Shown here one piece after another: positions 25,080-36,156 of a DNA stretch of 64,000 nucleotides (the first letter of the stretch is position 1; each line of letters starts with the position of its first letter). The position numbers and the translations under genes are program-made. The notes under the pieces are model-generated. The model was not told the DNA's origin. It made no database searches and saw only the letters and a list, made by a program, of their open reading frames with translations. Origin of the DNA: Neurospora tetrasperma FGSC 2508 (Eukaryota > Ascomycota > Sordariomycetes > Sordariales > Sordariaceae); assembly GCF_000213175.1 (NCBI RefSeq), contig NW_009799179.1:3504699-3568698 (forward strand), given 5' to 3'.

Positions 25080-25263
25080 AATTTTAGAAAAAGGTTCCGT
25101 AGTGGAATGGCTAACTAAAGTCCCTTCGCTAACACTTTTCTATAGGAAACGCCAAGATTCCTGATGTGTCCCAACTGAAAATCCTGTCCCAAATTTTCCG
25201 CGCCCCCTCTTTAGAGGCTAAAAAGAAGGGGGAAAGGAAGCCATGGCGCCCAGAGCCCCCCAA
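25080..25263 (-). repeat. Right arm of 184-bp inverted repeat
   Basis: Mirror copy of 23775-23958. Differences seen include A/G in the GCCATRGC stretch and C/G in the TTTTTASCCTC stretch. Confidence 0.92.
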
Positions 25264-26115
25264 GTATGCGGATATTCCATCGTGCCTTTGCTTTTGCGGG
25301 TTTGATCAACCTTATATTCGCGGTGGTTGTAACATTTGTCATGCACCGAGGTTACCTCTACGTTATGGATCCGCGAGGATGACAAGACAAGGTGATATAC
25401 AGTCCAGTATGAAAAGGTTGTCTAGGTCTTGAGACAATGGAAATGGACAACACAAGTCATGAGCGCTTACTGCGATTGCATACCCGAAGAGCTGCGACAT
25501 GGACGAATGCATTCGATTGCAAACGGCATGTCCCTCCTGAATCAATCGGTACCAAGTAGATTCCACGATTCAACAATAAGATACTATATACATTGTCAGT
25601 CGATCTTAACTTTTCAAGTTGTTTCGCCGAAGCTTATAGTAGGACCAATGATCAACTTTCAAAATAGAGGTAGGTACGACTGAGTGTCCATGGCTCATTA
25701 CCAGTTCACAAGTGTCGCACGGCACGGCAGACAGATGCAAGGCACCATAGCAGCTTCCGCACATCAAACACAAAGGCGTCACGTCAAGTCACAGGCAATT
25801 CTCCACATTTCACATCATTTTTGCATGATTATAGCGGGCACAGTTTTTGGATCAAGCATATATTATCTGCCAATGCTTGACTTCGTATCTCCTCCTCCCC
25901 TCCCTTCTAGTATTATCCGCATTACCATCATGTTCTCGTCCTCCTAATCATTCGTCCATCCATCCTTCCTCAAGAGCCAGCTCTTCGTCGGGTATGTTGT
26001 TGTAGAGTATCTCATAAGCAATGAATTAATGCAGAACCCATTCGCCCGACGACCGAAAACCTAAAACCGAAGAAACCAGCAGAGGGGGGTATCGTACAAT
26101 GAACCTTAACTTTCC
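25264..26115. other. Intergenic, retroelement to minisatellite
   Basis: No recognisable gene. The right end probably includes the 3' flank of the minus-strand polysaccharide synthase. Confidence 0.4.
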
Positions 26116-26211
26116 GTCCTGTTGTCCTGTTGTCCTGTTGTCCTGTTGTCCTGTTGTCCTGTTGTCCTGTTGTCCTGTTGTCCTGTTGTCCTGATGTCCT
26201 GTTGTCCTCTT
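26116..26211. repeat. 8-bp minisatellite, GTCCTGTT unit
   Basis: About 12 tandem 8-bp units, nearly perfect, with one GATGTCC variant near the right end. It lies about 210-300 bp beyond the stop codon of the minus-strand synthase, so it may be in its 3' UTR, where the RNA would carry repeated AACAGGAC. Confidence 0.95.
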
Positions 26212-26418
26212 GTGCGCCATGAAAAGCAAATTCTGAATGCCGCTGTAGTGCCTGGCAGTGATACTGATCTCTATGATGCATTTTCCTGTTCTCTCTTGTT
26301 ATTCCGATCCGTGACGCCCCGAAAATGCAAATTCTGTTTTGGTGATTGTTTATTGTTTTTCGCCCTTTTTTTATGATTGGTTTCTTTTCTTTTTCTTTGC
26401 ACAAGTCCTCCTCCTAGC

Positions 26419-27981
26419 TTAGGCCTTGGTGATAGTGGCAGACTGGGACCCCTTGGGGGCCATGGTCTTCAAGAGAACTGGAGATTCGGAAGGACCAATG
26501 TCCAAGTCGCTGATATCTCCGTCGTCGCAGAGGCCCTGAGGGGACAGCTCCTTGCCGTCGTCCTTCTTCTCGCCCTTGGTCAAAGCGGCGAGGTTGCGGC
26601 CGGACCAGGCGTGGTCATAGAAGGTCAAGAGGGCCCAGAGCTTGATGAAAGAGTGGAAGTAGGCAAAGAGGACGTAGGCGGGGAAGAGCCAGATGTCTTG
26701 AGGATAGGTCGAGAAGTAGCGGAAGACTTTGATGGTCTTGGTGAAGATGATCCAGGAGAGAAGAGCGGCGAGGGCGTACTTGGGCTCCGCGGCGTCGAAA
26801 TACCAGGAAGACTGGGTGAAGAGGTAAACCAGGGCGGCATCGGTGAAGAGCGCAAAGTTGGTGAAGCTGGTCAGGTAGACGGCGTAGACGCAGTAAGGCT
26901 GAGTGGCCCAGACAGTGCCTTCGGTGAAGAGGCTGCTGGCGTTGGACCTCCAAGTCGATCTAGCCCAACGGCGGCACTGACCGAGAAACTTGGTGTGGAC
27001 AGGCTCGCCGACACCGACGGTGGTCTCGATCTCTGCGTCGTTGGTATACTGAATCCTAAGTTTCCAACCGTTGGTAACCATGTAGCGGGCGATATAGTTG
27101 TCATCGTCGGGGTTGAGAGGTCCGAGAAGACCGAAGAAGAACATCTCGTGAAGGTAGCCGGCCTGGAATTGCTTGTCTTCGAGAATGCAAGTGCGAATGC
27201 CAACTGTCCGACCGGAAACGACAAAGACACCACCGTCAATGGCGTTAGTGGCGCGGATCTCAAAGTTGTGACGGTCGAGGTACAGGCAACCGAGCATGTT
27301 CCAGAAGCGGCGCCAGACAGAAAGACCTTCCAATCTGCGGACCCGCTTGTTGGTACCAACAATACCAACTTGGTTGTCTTCGAAGGGGACAAGCAGGGAC
27401 TTGAGAAGGTCGGGAGAGTTCCAGAAGACGTGGTCGTCGACAAGGACTGTGATAGGGGTGTTGATATAGCGGATGACGTGGGCGACTTGTTTGCGCTTGT
27501 TGGCGATCTCTGTACGGGTGACCAGAAAGTTGACAAGGGGAAACTCTTCCATGACGGGAGCTACAGCGCCGAGTGTCTTCTCATACAGATCTTCTCCGGC
27601 AGTGACGATGATGATCTTGCGGGGGCCGTTGCGAGCGCAGCTAGTGAGGCACTCATGGAAGTCGACACCGAGGGGATCGACCGTGGGAATGACGACGGTG
27701 ACATCGCGACCGGGGTGGTAGTTGGCGTTGCTCTTGGGCATGGGGGCAGCTTTGTAGGTCCAGAAGCCGATGATGTTGATGCAAAAGCGAAGATAACGCC
27801 AGATGAAGAGAGCGAGGAAGTAGTAGAGGACCTTTTCACCCTTGGAAAGATTCTTGATGCCAGAGTGGATGAAGCCAACGACGAGACCCATGCACAAGAT
27901 GTTGAAGGAAGCTTGCTTGAGCCACGATAAGGGTGAGAGAGGGTTACCCTTTTGGGTAGGTGGAATGTGTGTGGGTGACAT
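26419..27981 (-). CDS. Cps1-type family 2 glycosyltransferase (cell-wall polysaccharide synthase)
   Basis: A single coding exon of 520 residues; the first ATG in frame is 27981. It has N-terminal membrane spans (about residues 25-65), a cytosolic GT2 catalytic domain and several C-terminal spans (about 345-450). Catalytic landmarks are VVIPTVDP, the acidic metal-site segment LVDDHVFW, the acceptor-site region GPLNPDDDN and the product-binding motif QCRRWARSTWR (QxxRW). This matches fungal Cps1/GT2 proteins related to hyaluronan and cellulose synthases, which act at the plasma membrane in hyphal wall formation. The polymer made is not settled by sequence. The C-terminus (about 465-520) is a charged cytosolic tail. 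A 5' UTR intron and a striking GAACAGCY cluster lie upstream, and a minisatellite lies downstream. Confidence 0.92.
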   Translation of the reverse strand: MSPTHIPPTQKGNPLSPLSWLKQASFNILCMGLVVGFIHSGIKNLSKGEKVLYYFLALFIWRYLRFCINIIGFWTYKAAPMPKSNANYHPGRDVTVVIPTVDPLGVDFHECLTSCARNGPRKIIIVTAGEDLYEKTLGAVAPVMEEFPLVNFLVTRTEIANKRKQVAHVIRYINTPITVLVDDHVFWNSPDLLKSLLVPFEDNQVGIVGTNKRVRRLEGLSVWRRFWNMLGCLYLDRHNFEIRATNAIDGGVFVVSGRTVGIRTCILEDKQFQAGYLHEMFFFGLLGPLNPDDDNYIARYMVTNGWKLRIQYTNDAEIETTVGVGEPVHTKFLGQCRRWARSTWRSNASSLFTEGTVWATQPYCVYAVYLTSFTNFALFTDAALVYLFTQSSWYFDAAEPKYALAALLSWIIFTKTIKVFRYFSTYPQDIWLFPAYVLFAYFHSFIKLWALLTFYDHAWSGRNLAALTKGEKKDDGKELSPQGLCDDGDISDLDIGPSESPVLLKTMAPKGSQSATITKA

Positions 27982-28031
27982 GATGTCGATCAAGAAGTGT
28001 CGTCGTTGGTGGAGATTGTTGCGATGATTGA

Positions 28032-28090
28032 CTATTGAGGATGGGTAAGTACTTGATGCCTCCTAAGATGGGTGCGGATGGTATACTTAC
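28032..28090 (-). other. Probable 5' UTR intron of the polysaccharide synthase gene
   Basis: On the minus strand a perfect GTAAGT donor (28090-28085) is followed 53 nt later by a CAATAG acceptor (AG at 28033-28032), 51 nt before the ATG. Introns in leaders are common in this fungal group. Confidence 0.55.
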
Positions 28091-28274
28091 TGGAAGTTGT
28101 TGTTGGTTGCTTGAGGTTCCTTGAGATCGCAGAGTGTCGATTGACTGTGGTCGTCTGACGATTGTCTGTCGAAGCAGTTTTGGGAGGAAGCAAAATGGAT
28201 CAGCTCTTGGGTGCGGCGGTCGACTTTTATGCCACCTCAGATCTCGACAGTCACCTTTCAAGGTCGCCAGCAGT

Positions 28275-28631
28275 GAACAGTGTTTTAGTGTTTTCAACCT
28301 GCGAACAGCCAAATCCAGGTCGGTTCAGGTTGGCTGTTCTGGTTTTGCTACGTGAACAGTCCCAGATTGCCCAGCTGTTCATCGTACAGGCTGAAGGTTG
28401 CTGCCATCCCATACTGAACAGCCCATTCAAGACGGAGCAAACATAGAAGCTGTTCATTCATTGGGAATCTGTATAGTTCTTCTAAAATGTGATATCGGAC
28501 GAGTCTTTCGCCAAGGTCTATCCAAGTCTGCTGTCCCACGAACAACCATAGCAGACAAAAGAACAGCCCAGAACAGCCATAATGGAACAGAACAAACGTT
28601 CTTTTGAACAAGATGAACAATCTACGAACAG
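28275..28631. promoter_or_regulatory. Cluster of GAACAG / GAACAGCY motifs
   Basis: Eleven GAACAG hexamers (both strands) fall within 357 bp: 28275, 28303, 28334(-), 28354, 28375(-), 28416, 28450(-), 28561, 28571, 28585 and 28626. Eight of them extend to the octamer GAACAGCC or GAACAGCT. Four GAACAA relatives (28540, 28590, 28606, 28615) lie in the same stretch. Under even base composition about 0.2 hexamers would be expected. It is 294-650 bp upstream of the synthase ATG. A repeated protein-binding site is the simplest reading; the binding protein is unknown. Confidence 0.65.
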
Positions 28632-30181
28632 CCTTGGTTGAGCTCTTGATGTGGACAAACCCACGAAAAGCGGCAGAAGTCCAACCTCGAGATGTGGCTC
28701 GTTGCCGCTGTCACTAACGGGACATCAAACCCCTTATGCATCACAAAGCATTGATCAATAAACTTGTAGGCAGATCATAGACTGCACAAAGAAAAACTCG
28801 TGACAGCCGCGACAACAATGCTGAAAGAAGACTGAGGTCGCCTTTGTTCCTGACGCCTGGACAGCGGCACGGACGGAAACTCGGACGCCGCGCATCTCAA
28901 TGGTCCCAAGAACAACCGCCCTCAATCTCAGATCAAGATATGGAAATAGACAGCTGAAAGTTCATAGTATCTATACGCGCTGATATTGCTAATTTTGGAC
29001 TTCTTTTGGAACAAAGATCCCCGAGTGTCCCATGTCGCAACCTGATCCCGCGAAGTTCAACCATCCTTAAAAACCTATCAAGTTCAGTCGGCAATCTGCT
29101 ATCATCTTCTGTCTAAGGAGCTCTCACATACCCCAATCAAGATGCTATGACTTCCCAAGAGTGTCAAAATAGTCATGTCAATTGCCAATTGTAAACCTAC
29201 GACCAACAATCGTCGAGTGAATGAAAGCTCTTTTGCCATCCCATGTTGGCCGTCGCCGCGGTCCAGACCACTTGAACCAATGGGACCACTCGCACCCCTG
29301 CCAAGAACCGTAGAAACCCATGCAAATGCCCCACTCTGTGTCCCAAAAGGGAAGGGAAGTAAACAAACGGGATCGAAATCGTTCGACCAAAACACTACGA
29401 TTCCAAGTGCTGAAATTCTGTGATGGGATGGAATGTAAAAAAATTCTCAGGTAATCGAAACTGGACACCGCCCGGGAGGCGAAGTTCAAACCTGACCTGG
29501 GACCTTCACCGGACCAGGTCGTGGAAGTGGTGATCAAGGCCACAACAAGAACGAAGAGGTGCTCCTTTCGAATTCGCGAACCTCGTAGTATGACTAGGCT
29601 CTTGCACTTCACTGACGGAAGGAGAGGAGAGAGAAGCACTGACCAACCAAGTTTGCACGTCCACGGCAGTAATCATAGCATTCTTCACTATCCGGACACC
29701 ATGACAGCACGTGAGGGCGAGGCAGTCGACACTGGAATCGGCGGGCAGGAATCACAACTTGGAACTAAGCAATGCTAAACAGTTTTGCTTGACGCCAGAT
29801 CCGATTACCTCTATTCAATCGCGAGTCGTTCAAACGACTTTTGTCTATCCGTTACCGCCATGGTATCCAGCCCACTTTAACAACCGGGCTTTCCAGCTCT
29901 AGTCTACCTCTAGCAAAAAGCACCAACGCCCCCGGGTTCCATGAACCCTTCGAATCCCAAGACCGCCAATTGCTTGCGTGAACGCTTCAATAGCTGTATG
30001 TGATACCAATCCAGCAGAAACCAGCGATAACCAGAGAGACCAGCTCCTTTGCTCCAAACTCTACCCAAAACGGTCAACGTCGTCCGTCCAGCTGTCCAAA
30101 ATACAAACCGCGCATACGAGAAATAGAATGACCACGACGACCACCAACCTCTCAGAGGCTTGACCAACTTTCTGCAGCGCT
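28632..30181. other. Intergenic, synthase promoter side to MFS 3' end
   Basis: About 1.5 kb without a convincing gene; short frames only. Confidence 0.4.
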
Positions 30182-32325
30182 CTAGGCCTGACCAGTCTCC
30201 CCACCCTCAGCCGCTCTCTTCTCCGCCTTCTCCTTCTCTAGCCTTTCCACCCGCTCTCTTCGCCAGCGCTCCCCAAACCTCCACTCCAGCCAAAGCAATG
30301 GCGTAAAAGCTGCAGTGACAATAGCAAGAAGAAGGAACGTCAACCCCGCGCCAATCGCGTCAATGATGAACTGCACCAGCGCGACGCCAACAGCGCCAAT
30401 CAGACACCTCACAAGGTTATTAACCGCTGACGCGCTCGCGCTCGCTCCTGGGTAGAGGTCCACCATAAGGGTGCTGTTCAGATTGAACAAGCCCATCTGG
30501 GTGAAGGCGATGAAGAACTGCAAGACCAGGGGCAATGCCATTGCCTTCTTTTCAGTGCCGAGGCGGGGGCTGGTGATGGCGAATCCGTATCCCGCGACGC
30601 AAATGATAAAAGGGATGACAAAGTACAGCGACGAACGCAGGCGGGCGCGCGAGATGGGGAAGTCGGCCAGCTTCTTGCGGTTGATCTCGACGGAGCTCGA
30701 GAGATGGTGGGAGGCGCGGTAATCGGTCTCGACGATCTTATAATCGCGGTTCATGATCTTGCCCGAGAGCAAGGAACCGCAGATGCAGCCGATGCCGTTG
30801 GGGATGAAGATCAGACCAGTTTGCAGATCGCCGAGGCCGAAGCGCGGCTGGAATAGGGCGGTGGTGGAGGAGGTCACCATGCTCCAAACTGTGTAGACGA
30901 TGGCGCCGAAGAAAAGGGTGACGATGACGTCCTTTTCGGCCATGAAGCGGAAGGAGGCGAAGAGAGTAGAGCAGGTCAGCTTGGGTGGGGGAGCGGTGAT
31001 GTCGTCTTCTTCCCGAGTGGCGTCTCTTTCTATCCAGTAGCGCTGCCGGAGCTGACGGTCGAAGAAGGGACGGTGAATGCCCTTGAGTGGGACGGTGCCG
31101 TTCCCGGCTACACGGCGGAGGGTTTCCGGGAGGAAAAGCAAGATCGCGCCCAGCGTAATGCTACCAAGAACAAAGAGAAACCAGAAAATTGCGTGGAAGC
31201 CGAGATACTCGGTAATGATGCCTCCGATGACTGGGCCCATGGACAGACCAAACATGCGGACTAATGAATTTGTCAGTCACGCCCTTCCCTTCTCAACCAC
31301 GTCGATACGGATTGGACTCACCTGCGCTAAACCCTGCCATATAGCCGCCACGCTCCTTTGCTGTCGTAATATCGCCAAGGACACCTCCTCCTAGAAAAGC
31401 AGACACAGTTAATGCTTGATCTTCAACGAAAATCGACGATACAAAAGCGACGAGTCTGACGTACCGACAGAAATAGTAGCAGCACTACCAAATGCCTGAA
31501 TAGCACGAAATACCATCAACATCGCAAAATTCTTGCTGAAAGCCAATGCAATGTTGGCAATGAGAAAAACAAGAAATGTCCCGATGAAAGTGACACGGCG
31601 TCCGCACGTGTCGCTTAGGGGACCCCAGAACGAGGGGGCAAACGCTTGCACTGCCATGTAGATGGTTACAGTCAAGGATACAAGCGCGATGTCGATGTGA
31701 ATAGACTGAGAGTACGTTAGCGATGCTCTTTACCTCTCTTGGAACCCTTCTTCTGCTCAAACGGGTGACTAACATTGGCAATGGCGCCCAAAGCCGGAAA
31801 GTAGATATTGCTGGAGAGAGGAGAGAAGAGACCCGCCACTGCGATGATGCCCGTGACCAGCCATTTTTCCTTTTTGGTGAAAACATGATAGGGCGGTTCT
31901 GGTAGGCCTGAGTCGTTGATGCCTTCAATCTGAGTGACTGATGTCGTCGCTGATGCTTTGTCTGATTTGCTCTGGCCCTCGAACTTCTCGTCTACTTCGG
32001 TGCTGCTTGAGCTTTGAGTGGATTCGCTTGCTGTGCTCTCTGTACTTTCTGTCCTCTCATGTTTCGGCCGATTTGGAAAGGGAGAAGTAGGAGTTTGAGG
32101 ACTCTTCAAGTGCCAGAAATGCGATTGGTCAGTTTTTGTAGCGCTTGGTGGCGCAATAGAAGGCGGATCTGGTGTTGGATCTGGTACGGTTGTTTCCGGT
32201 TGGTTGGTGTTGTTGCTGTTGTTCTCGTCACCCAGAGTATGTATCGTACCGCGGTTCTCCCAAGATGTGGAGAGCCTCTGAGCATCAACCACGGCTGGTC
32301 GCTTGTCGTCCACAGACAATGCCAT
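30182..32325 (-). CDS. MFS drug:H+ antiporter, DHA1 (Qdr-like) family
   Basis: Four exons on the minus strand: 32325-31774, 31705-31465, 31390-31322 and 31260-30182, 646 residues. Each junction keeps the family pattern, for example GAIAN-SIHIDIALVSLTVTIYM and VG-GGVLGDITTAKERGGYMAGFSA-VRMFGLSMGPVIGG. Landmarks are the loop 2-3 motif GPLSDTCGRR (motif A) and the antiporter-type motif in span 5 (about GLSMGPVIGG). A long hydrophilic N-terminal tail of about 150 residues is rich in Ser/Thr and Pro, and a central loop separates two sets of six spans. The C-terminus is strongly charged (ERVERLEKEKAEKRAAE). Members export drugs, polyamines or weak acids from the plasma membrane; substrate unknown. 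The first ATG in frame is at 32325. Confidence 0.92.
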
Positions 32326-32448
32326 TGTGAGCTCTAGTATCAATCAATCTGCTGGCTCTGGGACCTCGGTGGAGGTACTATAGGCTGAGTGGCTCGTACG
32401 GCGATGAAAGTTTGAACATGGGAAATGATCGATATGAAACGATATGGG

Positions 32449-32460
32449 ATTATATATACA
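32449..32460 (-). promoter_or_regulatory. TATA-like element of the MFS gene
   Basis: TGTATATATAAT on the minus strand, about 125 nt upstream of the MFS start codon. It is placed sensibly for a core promoter, but the function is inferred from sequence and position only. Confidence 0.4.
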
Positions 32461-34693
32461 GGAAAAACACCCCAGGTTATAGCAGAGCCAGTCTGAGGTA
32501 GCCAGCTACCATGTAGACTGTTCGGGAAAGGAAACTTAATGACTGGACAGTTGAGAGATTGAATGGAGAGGCAACAATGGGAAAGTCAGTGCGGCGAAGG
32601 TTATTTTGGGTCGAGATAGTAAACAGTGGCTTTCGGTGTTCTATTTGCCCAGGCATGATCGGCCACGGACTTTGGGTCTGGGGTGGTGTTTCATCGCCAC
32701 TTCGAATAGACACCTAATGGGAAGACCTAAAGTTAATTAGATGTGATATGATTTGAGTAAAGAGAACAGAGGCCAGAAACAACGTAAAGTTTTGTGTAGG
32801 GATCCCTGCCATGAAGTTATCTTGCACAGTCTGTAACGCATTTAGATGGCGATCTGGTTAGACGCACATGCCATGAAACCAACGCCCCATGGGGCAGACG
32901 AGCTGCAAGTGTTTGGAGACTAGGTCTAGATGTTTGGGAAGCGGTCTGTTCGTAACAGGAGCTTGGGCGAACGCCTTGGGGCTTAGGTATGCACGATTGT
33001 GCACAGATGATCCGAGTAACTCCCATGCACACCGCAACAGACAACAGCACGCAAGTACCGTTTAACGGCCCTGAAAGAAAGCTCAGTCCATGTTGATGCA
33101 GGGCCGCGGGTTCTCGGGCAACTATTTTTTTTTATTAGGTACGGGTACTACTTGACCTCAGAACAACAGACGACTGTGAAGAGTTGCCGCGAAAAGAACT
33201 CGAGGTCGATCAAGGGATCTACTAAGAAAGGCTTGCAGTACCATACCAAAATGCTTGATTCAACCAGCCCAGCTCAAGTTACGGCAGCGGACTTCTACGA
33301 TATGTCTAAACATGGGAGCAAACGACTTCCTTAAGACTGAGATCAGCTATTGTACCTTTTCCATGCCCATGCTTAACAGAACTTGGTACACTACCATAGG
33401 AACCACAGAAACTCGCAAATTGTCCCACAACTAAGTCTCTCGCTATTCTCACACCCACCGAAAATAGACTCCGTTCATCCTTGAAGCACTTTGTCTAGAA
33501 CGCTAACAGCCCGGATCGGCTGTCCCCGCCCTTCCCACCCATTTGAAGCGATCTCGGCTGATATTCAAGTGTACTATAATTACATGTTGAGCGAACATTC
33601 ATGTCAACTACCCAGCTAACTCTACAATATGGACTAGACGCTTGGAATGCCACATGCTGCGTATCACCACAAGGAATTAACAAAAATTAGCAATGAGGAA
33701 ATGTAATTTCTACGAAATCACACACATTTTCGCCGGGCAGACTCCAGGTCTGCCACAATCAAAACAACGGCGTCACCCATTTCTAATCGGTCATGAAACG
33801 TGCACATTTTCCCATCAACATCATTAACATCGTAACCGCGAAACAGGCAATGGAGAATTCCTGCGTTTGAAACGTTGCATGTTTCCCGTAAGTTTGTGAG
33901 ACTTCTCTTTCACAACTTGAAGCATTCTAAAATCAAATATATCGTAATCGTTTTTGCAAGAGCTTTTATTGGAGAGTGTTGAGTGTTGGTTCGGCCCTCC
34001 AAAGGTGGCAGATGGCCCCGGCCCGGCATGAACGGTAACTATGCTATCGGACACTCAAGTTTTACTAGACGATCCGTCTACGGGCAATGTTCATACTATG
34101 ATATAGCCGAAAAAGAATTCTGACATCCCCAAAACTGATGTTAGATGATGCGAGAAGCTGTAAAGAAGAGGCCGGACCAAGCCGAAGCGCGTGGTGGTGT
34201 AGTCAACAGCTCTCGGCTCTGGAGGTAAGGATCCGGCCTTGGCAGCGAGCCCGGGTCTTGGCATTCCGTTACTATCTTGTGATGATCGCCGAGCCCAGCT
34301 TCCGGGCCCCGAGCCACGCAAAACATGACACACAGCAATGCTCGACAGAGCTCAAGACACTCGGCGCGTTTGATTATTCAATTGACAGGCTGAGGAATAC
34401 TATGTGATTCATTGTTGATATCCATTTCCCAAGCACTACCACTCCTGGTGTCTATTGTGGTATCTCTTCCGAAACTCAAACCCCTAGTCTGCCCGCTCTG
34501 TACAATTTTACCAAGCTGACCGACACAACTTGTCAAATTGCCATGCTTTTATCGAAGCCTATTCCACGTAACGCCGTCCCATGACAATGCTTCACTCCAG
34601 CATGCTGATATAAAGAAATCAAAGAACTGAGAAGAAGGCTCCCATCGAAACAAAGACCTCCTCTGCCATTGTATCGCAACACAACATCTTGTG
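32461..34693. other. Intergenic, MFS promoter to orphan gene 3' end
   Basis: 2.2 kb without a supported gene. Short frames on both strands show no recognisable content. Confidence 0.45.
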
Positions 34694-36156
34694 TTAACGG
34701 ACCAAGGGGTGGACTTGCTTGTTCGTCAACCTCGTGACAGTAATCGTAAAGTTGTTGGGGTCGAAAGTTCGCGTCCCTGGGTTATACCAAGCCGTGACAT
34801 ATGCTGTTAACCAATGCTTCTTCGTCTCAAATTCGATCATACCGGCAAAGGCCATCGACCCGCGCGGTGGATCAGGTCGAATTGGTTTCCACACCTTCCT
34901 GTACGTCTTGGTGAATATCTCCCATGGGCTGAGCCCGATGAATTCCCGCAGCTGGGCCAAAGCCCATTCCTGATCCTTTTTCTCTTCGCCGGCCTTGGGC
35001 GGCTCTTTGCTGGGAGGGGGTCGATTCATGGTTGTAAGTATCCCTTTGTTCTGCGCAGCAGCGTCGGGATCCATACGCCTTGCCGAGACCAGGGCACCAG
35101 GGTCCTGCACATCCTCCGGTCGTTGTGTTGCCTGTCGTCGGATGTGGTCCATCATTCTCTGAACGTCACCAGTGACCGTCGAAGGCAGTCCAGTTGTTCC
35201 GGTTCCCTGAGCTCGTGGCACCGGGGGCTCTGAAGGGGCGAAAAGACCCGAAAGACCGAAAAACTGCGAGACCTCCATCGCTTTCTTCTTCGCAAGGGTG
35301 GTAGCGACGGCCCATAGCGACAACGCAACAGGCTTAGGCCAGAACAACCGCTCAGCTTTCTTCACCTGTGGCGACTCCATCGATATACTAGCCCATCCGA
35401 TTTCATAAGGCGTAATCATGATTCTGCCATCAAACGAAAAGTGTCAGCTCGACTCGAGCGCGCATGGGATCTGGTCTGAGACTTACCCGTAACGTTCGTA
35501 TTCGGGAGGCGCGACCAAAGGATAAAATGCCTGGAGCCATGCTTTTTTGACATTCATTTCTGGTCCAACATAGTTTGTCAAGATTCGCTGATTCTTGAGC
35601 ATCTTCAAGACCAGGCTGGCGATATCCTCTGTGTGAAATGTTAGTCTCCATATCCTTGCAACCAGATTCGTACGGTCGCTGCTACTAACCCTGAACTTGC
35701 TGTATCCGTTTCTGATCTTGTGCGAACTTGACGAACTCTTTCCACTCCGGACTGCGTGCCGAGTATGGCTCTGGCTTGAGTTTTTGCTCCGTTAGGGGAA
35801 AGGGGATGAAGACGTAATCCTCTTCTTCGTCATCCTCCTCTTCACCATGGCCACGGTCGCCGTCGAGATCATCCAAGGCGTTCGAAAGCATCCCTAGCAC
35901 TTTCCTGTCGTAGTAATCGGCGCACACGTATAGAGTAATACCCATGGCCAGGGTCCGGAAGATTCGCCTGCCAAAAAGTACCCATGTCAGCACGACATAT
36001 CCAGGCCATCTGGAATTGCCAGAGGCATTACCTTCTGAAGGAGCCATGCCTGATCCGTACTCCTTGCACAACAATCGGCTGCCCATGTACCATGTATTTT
36101 GATAAATTTCGGGAGGCCATGAGCGACCTCATCGGTCGGAAGAGGCGCGATGCCAT
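34694..36156 (-). CDS. Uncharacterised mitochondrial protein
   Basis: Four exons on the minus strand: 36156-36032, 35967-35690, 35628-35487 and 35423-34694, 424 residues. The first intron is inferred from GTAATG..CTGAC..GGCAG; using it, the start at 36156 gives MASRLFRPMRSLMASRNLSK, an amphipathic Arg/Ser-rich sequence typical of a mitochondrial targeting peptide. One likely membrane segment follows (FRTLAMGITLYVCADYY, about residues 45-61), then an acidic patch (EEEDDEEED, about 85) and a globular C-terminal half with PWEIFTKTYRKVWKPIRPDPPRGSM and a final beta-rich HWLTAYVTAWYNP stretch. I do not recognise the family. The layout suggests a protein anchored in the inner membrane. It is divergent from the Vps3844-type gene, with 971 bp between the starts. 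Confidence 0.75.

Larger units (their letters stand above)
23775..25263. mobile_element. Decayed Ty3/gypsy fragment bounded by inverted repeats
   Basis: Two 184-bp copies in opposite orientation (23775-23958 and 25080-25263) enclose 1121 bp that contain a broken gypsy integrase. Long terminal repeats would be in direct orientation, so this is not an intact LTR element. Either a rearranged retroelement (one LTR flipped, or two fragments joined tail to tail) or an unrelated long-inverted-repeat element that captured a gypsy piece would fit. The block starts only 72 bp after the 3' end of tRNA-Ile. Confidence 0.65.

Noticed and set aside
23775-25263. Intact LTR retrotransposon
   Set aside because: The repeats are inverted, not direct, only an integrase piece is present, and that is split over three frames.
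26116-26211. CRISPR-like repeat array
   Set aside because: The units are 8 bp, contiguous and without spacers; this is a eukaryotic minisatellite.
26377-27930. A 517-codon open frame antisense to the Cps1-type synthase
   Set aside because: It begins at a TTG codon, has no recognisable domain and mirrors a gene with strong C/G third-position bias, which commonly leaves the opposite strand open. The sense protein is unmistakable.
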